Below, one piece after another: positions 9,435 through 18,020 of a stretch of 64,000 bases of DNA. The stretch is from NCBI RefSeq assembly GCF_030580955.1, contig NZ_JAUQON010000006.1, positions 329,332 through 393,331 on the forward strand, in the 5' to 3' direction. Numbering within the stretch: position 1 is the stretch's first letter; each line of letters opens with the position of its first letter. This DNA comes from Hymenobacter convexus. Its GTDB lineage: Bacteria > Bacteroidota > Bacteroidia > Cytophagales > Hymenobacteraceae. The translations under genes and the position numbers were made by a program. Below the pieces are notes generated by a model that saw only the letters and a list, made by a program, of their open reading frames with translations, searched no databases and was not told the DNA's origin.

Positions 9435-10094
9435 TCAAAAATCAGCCTTCACGCCCAGCGCCAGCGTCAGCAGCTGGCCGAAGCCCAGGCCGCCGTTGCG
9501 GTTGTTGAGCCAGCTGGCCAGGTACAAGTCGTTGCTGCCCAACTCGTAGTACACCGAAATTTTGCGCGGCTGGCCCGTGGCGGCCACCGGCGGCGCCAGA
9601 AACGTGAGGCGGCTGCCCAGCAACGGGCCATAACGCGTATCGGTCGAAAACCAGTAGTAATCGGCCGAATACTGGCCCTTCAGCTCGTCGTTGAGAGTGC
9701 CGTGGGTGTAGCTGAAATAGGCACCCACCGTGAGCGGCACCACCTGAAATTTCTCGCCCACCGGCAGCCGGAACGGCGAGTACATAAACTTCAACGAAGC
9801 CAGGCTGAGTGTGGAGCCGGCGTAGTGCTTGGGCACGTAGCCGATGAGAATGTCGGTTTCAAGCCGGTCTTTCGCGAATTCGTAGCCGGCGCCGGCAGCC
9901 ACCATGCCCAGGCCGCCGCCGGTTTGCAGCATCAGGTGCTTGGGTCGAAACCACTTGCGCTCGGTAGTGGCAGCGGGCGGCGTGGCGGCCGGGGCCGGCG
10001 TAGCGGCAATGGCAGCTGTAGTATCCGCCGGAGCGGGGGCAGCATTGGCGGCCAGCGCGGCCAGCAGCAGGGTCGGGAGAAAAAGCTTTTTCAT
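9435..10094 (-). CDS. Putative outer-membrane protein, unknown function
   Basis: About 219 aa. The start ATG at 10094 overlaps the stop of the phosphoesterase gene by one base (TAATG), so the two are probably translationally coupled. There is a signal peptide (MKKLFLPTLLLAALAANA), an Ala/Pro/Thr-rich linker (about 20-60), then glycine/aromatic beta-strand segments (LMLQTGGGLGMVAAGAGYEF, KISVYYELGSNDLYLASW) ending LTLALGVKADF. It looks like a small beta-barrel protein. I do not recognise the family. Confidence 0.6.
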   Translation of the reverse strand: MKKLFLPTLLLAALAANAAPAPADTTAAIAATPAPAATPPAATTERKWFRPKHLMLQTGGGLGMVAAGAGYEFAKDRLETDILIGYVPKHYAGSTLSLASLKFMYSPFRLPVGEKFQVVPLTVGAYFSYTHGTLNDELKGQYSADYYWFSTDTRYGPLLGSRLTFLAPPVAATGQPRKISVYYELGSNDLYLASWLNNRNGGLGFGQLLTLALGVKADF

Positions 10095-10924
10095 TAGAAC
10101 TTGACCCGTTTGATGCGAAACTGCTTGTCGCCCCACACCGTCACCACCATGTAGTGCCGCTCCGAAAAGGCGTCGGAATTCACGTAAGTCACGCCGTCTT
10201 TGTAGGGCTGCGTGATGCTGAAGGAGTGGTTGTGGCCGTTCATCTCAAACACCAGGTTCTGGGCTTCGGCCAGGGCGCGCACGTAGGGCTGGCGCAGGGC
10301 GGGGTCGAAATCGTCGTTGGTGGGCGGCACGTGGCTGATGACCACCTGGCGGCGGGCGCCGTCGCGGTTGGCCAGTTGGGGGCGCAGCCAGCCCATGTCG
10401 GGCGCCGTGCCGTCGAAGTTGTATTCGCGGCCGTTGGTGTCCACCATGATGAACTTGGTGTCGCCGTACACAAAAGAGTAATTGTAAGCCCCGAAAATGT
10501 GGCCGTAGGTGGGGCGGCCGTTGCCCACCAGGTCGTGGTTGCCGATGACCGTGACGTAGGGCACCGTCAGGCGGCGCAGCTTCTCGTCCACCCACTGCAT
10601 TTCGCGGGCCAGGCCGAAATCGGAAATATCGCCGGCCACCACCAGAAAGGAGATGCCGGGCTGCTGATTGGCGCTGGCCACCAGGGCTTCGGCTTCATCG
10701 TAGAACTGCTGCGAGTCGCCGGTGAAGATGAAGCGCAGCGTGTCGCCGGCCGCCAGGGGCTTGGCCTGCAGCCGGGCCAGGTTTTTCTCGGTGAGGTTGG
10801 TAAATTCTTCGGGGACGCGGTGGTCGTTGGGACTGAACTCGATGAGGTTACAGCCCCCCAAACCCAGCAGCGCCAGCGCGGGCACTACCCGCGCCCGGCG
10901 ATACAACTTGGTAAAAGTAAGCAT
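10094..10924 (-). CDS. Lipoprotein calcineurin-like metallophosphoesterase
   Basis: 276 aa with a lipobox (LGLGGC, Cys25), so probably an envelope lipoprotein. The metallophosphoesterase signature is complete and in order: FTGDSQQF, VVAGDISDFG, VIGNHDLVG, VVISHVPP and MNGHNHSF; these supply the two-metal ligands. The length fits a single catalytic domain. The substrate is unknown (phosphomono- or diester). It is the first gene of a two-gene unit with the downstream barrel-like gene. Confidence 0.85.
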   Translation of the reverse strand: MLTFTKLYRRARVVPALALLGLGGCNLIEFSPNDHRVPEEFTNLTEKNLARLQAKPLAAGDTLRFIFTGDSQQFYDEAEALVASANQQPGISFLVVAGDISDFGLAREMQWVDEKLRRLTVPYVTVIGNHDLVGNGRPTYGHIFGAYNYSFVYGDTKFIMVDTNGREYNFDGTAPDMGWLRPQLANRDGARRQVVISHVPPTNDDFDPALRQPYVRALAEAQNLVFEMNGHNHSFSITQPYKDGVTYVNSDAFSERHYMVVTVWGDKQFRIKRVKF

Positions 10925-11104
10925 AGCAAAAAGCCTATCTCGGAAGGCCGATAAAAAACCAGAATTAAAACAGAATCATGCCTTAAACCCCCGCCACGCA
11001 GTAAGGGTTGGCATTTAATCCGCTTTTAATTCGGTTTCAGGGCAATACGCTCGCGGCAGCGTCCAGCCCTGCGGCCACTAGTGCCGCGCCTGGCGGAGCG
11101 CTGC

Positions 11105-11941
11105 TCAGCCCATCACGGCCACTAGGTTCAGGGCGGCTTTTGCCAGTTGCGCATCGCCCGCCAGCTGCACCAGCGGCTCCGCTTCAGCCGGGCTCATCCC
11201 TTTGGTGAACAGACGCCACGCCACGTCGGGCGGCAGGGTAATTTCGGCGCTGGATGCCGCCGCGGTAGGTGGCGCCAGTTGCCAGGCTTCGGCCGTTTTG
11301 AGCAAATCCCAAGTGCCGCCGCCCTCGATGCCCACCCGCACCCGCGTGCCCGCCGGCGCCGTCACCGCGCGGTAGGCGTGCGGCAAGCCGCGCAGCAGCG
11401 TTTCAATGAAGGGCCGAAACAAGGCCGGCGTCATCAGCGCGTCGGTCTGGCCCACGGCAGTCCGGATTTGCTGCTGGTGGTGCCACTTTTCGGTGTAGTC
11501 GCGGGCAATGTGAAACCAGTTCAGCGACTCGGCCTCGCCGGCCCAGGCCACCGAAAACGCGGCCGGCGCCCACGGGTCGAGGGTGCGCAGGTAGGCGGTG
11601 TATTCGGCGCCCGACTGGGCTAGCAGGTCCGTCAGCACGGCCGGGCTCAGGCGGCGGGCGGCCCGCACCCAGTCGGCATTCAGGCGGTTGAGGTAGGCCA
11701 CGAGGCCGGCGTAGGAAAAGTCGTCGGGGGCTTCGCCAAAGTAGCCGTCGCGCAGCATGGAGAGAGTGCGGAGGTTACCGTCGAGCAGGTGGGCGGCTAC
11801 GTCCTTCACCGTCCAAAGCCGGGCCAGGGTGGGCCGCTGCCAGTCGTCGGGCGCGAGGGAGCGCAGCAGCTCCAGCAGCAGGCGGTCCAGTTCGGCAAAG
11901 AGCGGCCGGGTTTCGATGGGGATGGGCGGGGCTGACGTCAT
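11105..11941 (-). CDS. DinB/MDMPI-like (maleylpyruvate isomerase N-terminal) protein
   Basis: About 278 aa. The N-terminal four-helix metal-binding fold is suggested by WTVKDVAAHLLDGNLRT and the later HIARDYTEKWHHQQQIR, which place the histidines expected in DinB/MDMPI proteins. The C-terminal half resembles the MDMPI C-terminal (SCP-2-like) domain (GTRVRVGIEGGGTWDLLKTAEA, ITLPPDVAWRLFTKGMSP). Such proteins are thiol-dependent metal transferases/isomerases or of unknown role. The ATG at 11941 is preferred over a TTG two codons upstream. Confidence 0.7.
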   Translation of the reverse strand: MTSAPPIPIETRPLFAELDRLLLELLRSLAPDDWQRPTLARLWTVKDVAAHLLDGNLRTLSMLRDGYFGEAPDDFSYAGLVAYLNRLNADWVRAARRLSPAVLTDLLAQSGAEYTAYLRTLDPWAPAAFSVAWAGEAESLNWFHIARDYTEKWHHQQQIRTAVGQTDALMTPALFRPFIETLLRGLPHAYRAVTAPAGTRVRVGIEGGGTWDLLKTAEAWQLAPPTAAASSAEITLPPDVAWRLFTKGMSPAEAEPLVQLAGDAQLAKAALNLVAVMG

Positions 11942-11976
11942 GCCCAATTATAGCGAGTATGGTTGAAAAGTGGGTA

Positions 11977-12018
11977 ATTGAACGTCATGCTTCGGCTGCG
12001 CTCAGCATGACGTTCAAT
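11977..12018. repeat. REP-like hairpin
   Basis: Perfect 15-bp arms ATTGAACGTCATGCT/AGCATGACGTTCAAT around TCGGCTGCGCTC, between two minus-strand genes. The core CATGCT...GCTGCGCTCAGCATG resembles the palindrome at 7353-7450, so both belong to one dispersed family. It may also act as a terminator for the LytTR operon. Confidence 0.75.
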
Positions 12019-12044
12019 CCGTTCCTTCAACCAACCAGCCCCCG

Positions 12045-12782
12045 CTACAAACTCAGCAGCTCGCGGAAGCGCTGCGACTGCTGGCGCGATACTTCCACCA
12101 CCTCGCCCCCGCCGCGCAGCGTCAGGCGCAGGCTGTGGCTGAACCAGGGTTCGACGCTTGCCACAAAGTTCAGGTTGATAATCTGCTGGCGGTTGGCCCG
12201 GAAAAACACCTTCGGGTCGAGGCGGGCTTCGAGCTGGGCCAGCGTGCGCGGAATGAGCGGGCGGTGCTGGTCGAAGGAAATCTGGGTGTAGCTGCCGTTG
12301 ATTTCAAAGAGCCGCACCTCGGCCAGCCGCACAAACCAGCACCGCTCCCCGTCCTTCACAAACACCTGGTCCTGCTCGGTGAGCGGGGCGGCGGGCGGCG
12401 CAGTTTCCGGCGCCGGGCGGGGCGCCGGAGCCGGCAGCTGGGCCCGCACCTTGTCGAGCGCCGCGGCCAGCCGGGCTTCCTGCACGGGCTTCAGCAGGTA
12501 ATCAAGGGCGTTGACTTCGAAGGCGCGCAGGGCGTGGGCGTCGTAGGCGGTGGTGAACACCACGGGCGGTGCCGCGTCCAGCGTGGCCAGCAGTTCGAAG
12601 CCGGTTTCGCCGGGCATGTGGATGTCGAGCAGCAGCAAATCGGGCCGCTGGGCGGCGATTTGCACGCGGGCCTCGGCCGCGTCGCGGGCTTCGCCGGCCA
12701 CTTCCACGTCGGGGAAGGCTTCCAGCAGGCGGCGCAGCTCGGCGCGGGCCAGGCGCGAATCATCAACCAGCAGCACTTTCAT
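12045..12782 (-). CDS. LytTR-family response regulator
   Basis: 245 aa. The N-terminal receiver has acidic residues DD (7-8), phosphoacceptor D53 (LLLLDIHMPG), a switch Thr (VVFTTAYD) and a conserved Lys (YLLKPVQ). After an Ala/Pro-rich linker (about 115-135) the C-terminal LytTR DNA-binding domain follows (VRLFEINGSYTQI, FFRANRQQIINLNFV, LTLRGGGEVVEVSR). Its ATG (12782) overlaps the kinase stop as TGATG, so kinase and regulator are translated together. It should control transcription in response to the LytS-type kinase. Confidence 0.93.
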   Translation of the reverse strand: MKVLLVDDSRLARAELRRLLEAFPDVEVAGEARDAAEARVQIAAQRPDLLLLDIHMPGETGFELLATLDAAPPVVFTTAYDAHALRAFEVNALDYLLKPVQEARLAAALDKVRAQLPAPAPRPAPETAPPAAPLTEQDQVFVKDGERCWFVRLAEVRLFEINGSYTQISFDQHRPLIPRTLAQLEARLDPKVFFRANRQQIINLNFVASVEPWFSHSLRLTLRGGGEVVEVSRQQSQRFRELLSL

Positions 12783-13960
12783 CAAGGGGTGAATGAGTAA
12801 ATGGGGGAATGAGCGGCGGGGTGCGTGGCAGGGCTGAGGGCCTGGCCCGGTGGCGCAAAAGCGAGGACGGGCAGGCGCAGCGTCGCCAGCACCGCATCGG
12901 CCGCGGCGGGCTCGTTTTCCAGGCGGAATTCCGCCACCGGGCCAAACGCCTGCGTCAGCCGCTCGCGCAGGCCGCGCAGGCCCAGCCCGCTGCCGGCCAC
13001 CGCCTGCTCCGGGGCGTAGCGCCCGGTGCTGCGCACCGTGAGGCAGAGCCAGCCGGCGGCGTCGAGCTGGGCCGTGAGGGCCACGAAGCCCCCGGCCGGC
13101 CGCGGGGCCACGCCGTGCTTGATGGCATTCTCGACCAGCAGCTGCACCGTGAGGGGCGGCAGCGGGGCGGCCCGGGCGGCGGGGTCCACGTCGAGGGAAT
13201 AGCGCAGCCGGTCTTCCAGTTGCAGGGCTTCCAGGGCCAGGTAATCGGCCACGATTTCCAACTCCTGCGCCAGCGGCACCAGCGGCGTGGCGCTGTGCTG
13301 CATCACGTAGCGCAGCAGCTCGGCCAAGTGGGCCAGGGCCTGGCGGGCGCGGGCGGGGTCTTCGCTCACCAGGCCCCGGATGTTGTTGAGGCCGTTGAAC
13401 AAAAAATGCGGGTTGAGCTGGGCCCGCAGCGTGTTCAGTTCGGCCTCGCGCACGGCGGCGGTCAGGCGCCACTTTTCAATCTCGGCCCGGCGCGAGCGTT
13501 GCAGGTAGTGCCAGCCCACGTAGGCCGCCGCCCACAGCGAAAGCAGGATGCTGATGTTCAACGCATAGCCCAGCTGCTCGCCCCAGCCCGGCGGCCCCTG
13601 CCCCGCAATTGACCGCGGCAGCACCAGCCGCGCCACCAACCCAATCACCAGCACGCAGCCCACGGACAAGGCCGCGTTGGCAAGCAGCAGCCGGCCCAGC
13701 AGCGCCAGCGGCGGCCGGGCCAGCCAGTTGCCGCGCCACAGCAGCTGCCGCAGCACGTGCGAGGCCCCCAGGGACGAGGCCGCAATGATGCCGCTCATCG
13801 CCCCGAACACCCAGGCCGGCGTGTGCCCGTTTGCCGGCACAAACACCCGGAAAATAATCAGATTGAACAGGCCGTACAGCGTCCAGGCCAGCACCTGGGC
13901 GCGCCAGTAGTAGCGGCCCGGCGGCGAGGGCCGCGACGAAGGCAAGCTAGTTTTCAGCAT
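12782..13960 (-). CDS. LytS-type sensor histidine kinase
   Basis: About 392 aa. Several transmembrane segments fill residues 20-155 (LAWTLYGLFNLIIFRVF, SLWAAAYVGWHYL). A short coiled linker leads to the His_kinase domain with phosphoacceptor H185 (LRAQLNPHFLFNGLNNIR), an N box (LLVENAIKHG) and a G box (GSGLGLRGLRERL). The residues after TVRS read TGRYAP where many relatives have a D/N-G pair. The ATG at 13960 overlaps the end of the upstream membrane-protein gene by 14 bp. The order is membrane protein, kinase, regulator. The signal is unknown. Confidence 0.9.
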   Translation of the reverse strand: MLKTSLPSSRPSPPGRYYWRAQVLAWTLYGLFNLIIFRVFVPANGHTPAWVFGAMSGIIAASSLGASHVLRQLLWRGNWLARPPLALLGRLLLANAALSVGCVLVIGLVARLVLPRSIAGQGPPGWGEQLGYALNISILLSLWAAAYVGWHYLQRSRRAEIEKWRLTAAVREAELNTLRAQLNPHFLFNGLNNIRGLVSEDPARARQALAHLAELLRYVMQHSATPLVPLAQELEIVADYLALEALQLEDRLRYSLDVDPAARAAPLPPLTVQLLVENAIKHGVAPRPAGGFVALTAQLDAAGWLCLTVRSTGRYAPEQAVAGSGLGLRGLRERLTQAFGPVAEFRLENEPAAADAVLATLRLPVLAFAPPGQALSPATHPAAHSPIYSFTP

Positions 13961-14543
13961 AAGCCAGGGGCTGAAAAAGGCGTTGGTTCTGGCGATAAGA
14001 GCGCACCAGCAGCGCCGCCAGCACCGCCAGGCACACGGCCACGAAAACCGCAATGAGGTAGTGCTGGGCCGGCGCCAGGCGCAGCCCCAGCAGCAGGCAG
14101 CCCACGCTTATCACCCCGGCCATCACGGCGAAGGCCGGTGCCCGGTAAAACCAGGCATAGGGAAAGAAATGGGCGCCCGTGACGATGCCGTAGGCCATGA
14201 GGAAGTGCTGCGGGTAGCGGCCGAACATAAACATCAGCAACGGGAAGTAGAAGAGTTGCGCAAAGTTCAGCCACAGCCCCAGCGGCTGCAGGGGGTTGTG
14301 CGGCAGCGTCCAGGTGGTGCGCAAGGGCTTCGAGAGCAGGCGGGCTAGCGGCAAGGTGAGCGCCCCCACAAAGAAGGTGATGAAGCCGCTGCGGCTGGCC
14401 GAATTGGGCAGCAGCCACACCCTGGCAATGGCGGCCCACACCAGCGTGGCGGCCACAATAAAGTCCAGGCCGTTCTTGGCTTTCACGGACACTTCCAGCC
14501 GGAGTTGGTTCAGAACAAGGGCGGGGCTAACGGCAGCGGGCAT
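13947..14543 (-). CDS. Integral membrane protein, DUF7010-like
   Basis: 198 aa with about six hydrophobic helices. The pattern LRLEVSVKAKNGLDFIVAA, ITFFVGALTLPLARLL, LWLNFAQLFYFPLLMFMF and YGIVTGAHFFPYAWFY resembles the small DUF7010 membrane family as I remember it; a profile search would settle that. It overlaps the kinase gene and probably belongs to the same operon, so it may be a sensor accessory or a target of the two-component system. The ATG at 14543 is used rather than the TTG at 14549. Confidence 0.65.
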   Translation of the reverse strand: MPAAVSPALVLNQLRLEVSVKAKNGLDFIVAATLVWAAIARVWLLPNSASRSGFITFFVGALTLPLARLLSKPLRTTWTLPHNPLQPLGLWLNFAQLFYFPLLMFMFGRYPQHFLMAYGIVTGAHFFPYAWFYRAPAFAVMAGVISVGCLLLGLRLAPAQHYLIAVFVAVCLAVLAALLVRSYRQNQRLFQPLAYAEN

Positions 14544-14576
14544 GAGCAATGGCGGAAAAGAGAAAAGCGCACGAGG

Positions 14577-15530
14577 TTACTTGCGGGCCGCGTAGTGGGC
14601 CTGCAAAAATGCGTCGGCCTGCTGGAAAAACCAGGCTTTGTCGTCGTACATCACAAAGTGCTTGCCGGCCGGCGACATCTCGATGCGGTGCTGCGGCAGC
14701 TTGGCGTACTGCGCCTCAAAAATGGCCTGCGTCGAGGCCAGGGTGGCGCCGTAGGGCTGGTAGGCGGCCCAAGTGCCCAGCACCAGCGCGGGCTGCCGCA
14801 CGGCCCCAAGGTCGGCGCGCAGGTCGGTGGTGTAGAGCTCGTACATGGCCTGGGCCACGCTGGCGGGGTCCGACGCCTGGCCCCAGCGCGTCACCAGGGC
14901 TTGGTGGGCCGTGTCAGTCACCATGGTGGCCACCATTTGGCGCTGCTGGGCCAGGGGCATCCGGCCGGCGCTCATCTGCTGGCGCATGCCCTGGGCCATG
15001 GGGCGGGCGGCTTCGGCGGTCAGGGCCGGGTTTTGCACGGCGGCCAGGAAGGGCAGCGAATCGAGAATGACGAGCGGGCCCACGGCGTTGGGCTGCGTGG
15101 TGCTCAGCCACAGGCCCATGAAGCCGCCCAGGCTGTGCCCGATGACGGCGGGCCGGTCGAGCTTCTGGGTTTTGACGTAGGCCAGCAGCTGGTCGCGCAC
15201 GGCGGGCAGCAAGCCGGCCGCCGGGCCGCCGGCCACCGGCGCCGCGCCGCCAAAGCCGGCGAGGCTCAGCACGTGGCATTGGTAGCGGCTTTGGTAGTGA
15301 GCCACTGTCTCGTCCCACACCGCGCCGGGGCAGGTCAGGCCCGGAATCAGCAGCACGGGGCGGCCCTTGCCCACCACGCGCACCGTGAAGCTGGGATGGG
15401 CGGCGGGGTTATCCACAGGGGTGGAACTGGCGGCCCGGGCGGCGGGCCGTTCGGCCGCAACGGCCGGTTGGGCCAGGGCCACGCCGAGCAACAGGGCGGC
15501 AAAAGGACGGCGGAGGGCAGCGTAATTCAT
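14577..15530 (-). CDS. Exported alpha/beta hydrolase
   Basis: About 317 aa. A signal peptide (MNYAALRRPFAALLLGVALA...) is followed by an alpha/beta hydrolase fold: oxyanion region VLLIPGLTCPGAVW, nucleophile elbow GHSLGG, acid near LVLGTWAAY and catalytic His in SPAGKHFVMYD. The last strand-helix (WFFQQADAFLQAHYA) is typical of the family C-terminus. Probably periplasmic. The substrate is unknown. It is divergent in spacing from its neighbours and likely transcribed alone. Confidence 0.85.
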   Translation of the reverse strand: MNYAALRRPFAALLLGVALAQPAVAAERPAARAASSTPVDNPAAHPSFTVRVVGKGRPVLLIPGLTCPGAVWDETVAHYQSRYQCHVLSLAGFGGAAPVAGGPAAGLLPAVRDQLLAYVKTQKLDRPAVIGHSLGGFMGLWLSTTQPNAVGPLVILDSLPFLAAVQNPALTAEAARPMAQGMRQQMSAGRMPLAQQRQMVATMVTDTAHQALVTRWGQASDPASVAQAMYELYTTDLRADLGAVRQPALVLGTWAAYQPYGATLASTQAIFEAQYAKLPQHRIEMSPAGKHFVMYDDKAWFFQQADAFLQAHYAARK

Positions 15531-15719
15531 GGCGTTGGAGTGGTTTGGGGTGATTGATGCCTCAAACCTACCCCACTCCTTTCCCATCCAAAAGGCAATT
15601 TGGACGAACGGTTATTTAGCGCCGCGAACGGGCGCAAACCCGGCCGAGCCCAACGCCCCGGCACGCAAATGCCCCGGAGCACTCCCCCGGGGCACGGCTT
15701 CAAGCCAAGCGGCGAAACG

Positions 15720-16859
15720 TTAGCCAATGGCCTGGGCCAAATCGTCAATCAAATCCTCGGCGTCCTCAATGCCCACGCTCAGGCGAATGAGTGAGTCGCT
15801 CAGGCCCGACTTGCGGCGCTGCTCGGCCGGGATGCTGGCGTGCGTCATGGTAGCCGGGTGGCCGCTAAGGCTTTCCACGCCGCCCAGGCTTTCGGCCAGG
15901 GTGAAGTATTTGAACTTCTCCAGCACAGCAATGGCGTCTTCCTGCTTATCTCCTTTCAAAACAAAGGAAATCATCCCGCCGAAGTCACGCATCTGCTTGG
16001 CCGCCACGGCGTGGTTGGGGTGGTTTTCAAAGCCGGGCCAGTACACGCGTTCCACTTTGGGGTGCTGGCGCAGGTACTCGGCCACGGCGCGGCCGTTTTC
16101 GCAGTGCCGCTGCATGCGGATGTGCAGCGTCTTTAGCCCGCGCAGCACCAGGAAGCAGTCCTGCGGGCCGGGCGTGCCACCGCAGGCGTTCTGGTAGAAG
16201 CTCAGGCGCTGGTGCAACTCGTCGTCGTTCACCACCAGCGCGCCCATCACGGTGTCGGAGTGGCCGGCCATGTACTTGGTCAGCGAGTACATCACGATGT
16301 CGGCCCCCAGGTCCATCGGGGTTTGCAGGTAGGGCGTGCTGAAGGTGTTGTCGACGGCCAGCAGGGCGCCGCACTCCTTGGCCACGGCGGCGGCGGCAGC
16401 AATGTCGATGACGTTGAGCAGCGGGTTGGTGGGCGTTTCCACCCAAATTAGCTTGGTTTTCTCGCTGGCCACGGCGCGCACGGCGGCCATGTCGTGCATG
16501 GGCACGAAATGGAATTTGATGCCGAATACCTCGTACACTTTCGTGAAGAGGCGGTAGCTGCCGCCGTAGAGGTCATTGGTCGAAATCACCTCGTCGCCGG
16601 GCTGCAGCAGCTTCATCACGCAGTCGATGGCGGCCATGCCGGAAGCGAAGGCGATGCCGTGCTTGCCGTTGTCGAGGGCGGCCACGGCGTCCTGCAGCTG
16701 CGAGCGGGTGGGGTTGTGGGTGCGCGAGTACTCGAAGCCCTGGTTTTTGCCGGGCGAGGTCTGCACGTAGGTCGACGTCTGGTAGATGGGGGTCATGATG
16801 GCCCCGGTGGCGGGGTCCGGGTGCACGCCGGCATGAATGGCTTTGGTGGCGAATTTCAT
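15720..16859 (-). CDS. metB: Trans-sulfuration PLP enzyme (cystathionine gamma-synthase/lyase)
   Basis: 379-aa cytosolic PLP enzyme of the Cys/Met metabolism family. The marks are YEYSRTHNPTR-type FEYSRTHNPTR (phosphate/PLP contacts), FASGMAAID, DLYGGSYRLF, VETPTNPLL, VDNTFSTPYLQ and the PLP lysine K195 in YSLTKYMAGHSD. The C-terminus SLGGVESLSGHPATMTHAS and LIRLSVGIED is complete. Sequence alone does not separate cystathionine gamma-synthase from gamma-lyase. It starts at the ATG at 16859, where homologues begin MKFATKAIH. The 190 bases downstream (15531-15719) hold nothing notable. Confidence 0.85.
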   Translation of the reverse strand: MKFATKAIHAGVHPDPATGAIMTPIYQTSTYVQTSPGKNQGFEYSRTHNPTRSQLQDAVAALDNGKHGIAFASGMAAIDCVMKLLQPGDEVISTNDLYGGSYRLFTKVYEVFGIKFHFVPMHDMAAVRAVASEKTKLIWVETPTNPLLNVIDIAAAAAVAKECGALLAVDNTFSTPYLQTPMDLGADIVMYSLTKYMAGHSDTVMGALVVNDDELHQRLSFYQNACGGTPGPQDCFLVLRGLKTLHIRMQRHCENGRAVAEYLRQHPKVERVYWPGFENHPNHAVAAKQMRDFGGMISFVLKGDKQEDAIAVLEKFKYFTLAESLGGVESLSGHPATMTHASIPAEQRRKSGLSDSLIRLSVGIEDAEDLIDDLAQAIG

Positions 16860-17033
16860 GGTGATGGTGGGAATTGGTCTGGGATGAGCCAAGCGCCGGA
16901 CTAACGCCCGGGCGCCTTGGGCCGGCAAGTTACGGAAGCCAGCCAAGGCACGGCCGAAACGCTGGCCGCCGGCTATATTCGTCGTTTGGCTACCTCATAA
17001 CCCTCAACCTTTTACCCGCTGCCAACCTTTCCC

Positions 17034-17945
17034 ATGAGAAAACCGCTACTCTTCCTTTCCTTGCTGCTGGCTTTCGGCACCGCCCTCGCCAAACCCAAGG
17101 CCAAGCCCATCCTCACCGCCGCCGATTCGGTGGCCATGTGGCGCGCCGCCGAAAAAGCCTACGTCGATTCCGTGAATGCCACCCTGCACTACCAGCAGGG
17201 CCACATCGTGCTGCCCGGCGGCATCGGCGAGCTCACCGTGCCGCGCGGCTTCCGCTACCTCGATTCGGCCCAGAGCCGCCGCGTGCTGGTCCAGCTCTGG
17301 GGCAACCCCAACGGCGAAAGCCTGGGCATGCTCTTCCCCGTCGACCGCGGCCCCGTGGACCGCAACCACTGGGCCTATTCCATCGATTTCGACGCCATGG
17401 GCTATGTGAAGGACGATGACGCCGACGATATCGACTACAACGACCTGCTGATGGAAATGCAGGACGACACCCGCGAAAACAACCGGGAGCGCGAAAAAGC
17501 CGGCTTCGACCCCGTCTACCTGCTGGGCTGGGCCGCTAACCCTTACTACGACAAAAACACCCACGCCCTGCACTGGGCCAAGTCCCTGCGCTTCGGCACC
17601 GACACCGACACGGTGCTCAACTACAACGTGCGCCTGCTCGGCCGCAAAGGCGTGCTCATTCTGAACGCCATCGGCGACCCCAGCCAATTGGCCGAAGTCA
17701 AAGCCAGCATTCCCGGGCTGCTCTCCAACGTCACCTTCACCAAGGGCCAGCAGTACACCGACTTCGACGCCGGCCTCGACGAGGTGGCCGCCTACACCAT
17801 CGGCGGCCTGGTGGCGGGCAAGGTATTGGCCAAAGTGGGGCTGTTTGCTGTCATCCTCAAATTCTGGAAGCTGGGCATGCTCGCCATTGCGGGCGCTTGG
17901 GCGGCCATCAAGCGGTTTTTCGGCTTCGGCAGCAAAGAAGCGTAG
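17034..17945 (+). CDS. DUF2167 family membrane protein
   Basis: 303 aa. A signal peptide (MRKPLLFLSLLLAFGTALA) is followed by the DUF2167 body (about 45-240: TLHYQQGHIVLPGGIGELTV, GMLFPVDRGPV, WAYSIDFDAMGYVKDDDADD, WAANPYYDKNTHALHWAK) and one or two C-terminal membrane helices ending IKRFFGFGSKEA. Proteins of this family are predicted inner-membrane proteins of unknown function. A TATATTCG box at 16973 may serve as promoter. Confidence 0.8.
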   Translation: MRKPLLFLSLLLAFGTALAKPKAKPILTAADSVAMWRAAEKAYVDSVNATLHYQQGHIVLPGGIGELTVPRGFRYLDSAQSRRVLVQLWGNPNGESLGMLFPVDRGPVDRNHWAYSIDFDAMGYVKDDDADDIDYNDLLMEMQDDTRENNREREKAGFDPVYLLGWAANPYYDKNTHALHWAKSLRFGTDTDTVLNYNVRLLGRKGVLILNAIGDPSQLAEVKASIPGLLSNVTFTKGQQYTDFDAGLDEVAAYTIGGLVAGKVLAKVGLFAVILKFWKLGMLAIAGAWAAIKRFFGFGSKEA

Positions 17946-18020
17946 CCGCCCGCCCCGGCGGCGCGTAAAGGCAGCATAAAGGCAGGGCCCTGCCCCTGCG
18001 GGGCCTTACCTTCGCTGCCT

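Noticed and set aside
12045..13472. 475-aa fusion upstream of the LytTR regulator
   Set aside because: The added N-terminus is Arg/Pro-rich out-of-frame translation of the kinase gene; the receiver begins at the ATG at 12782 with TGATG coupling.
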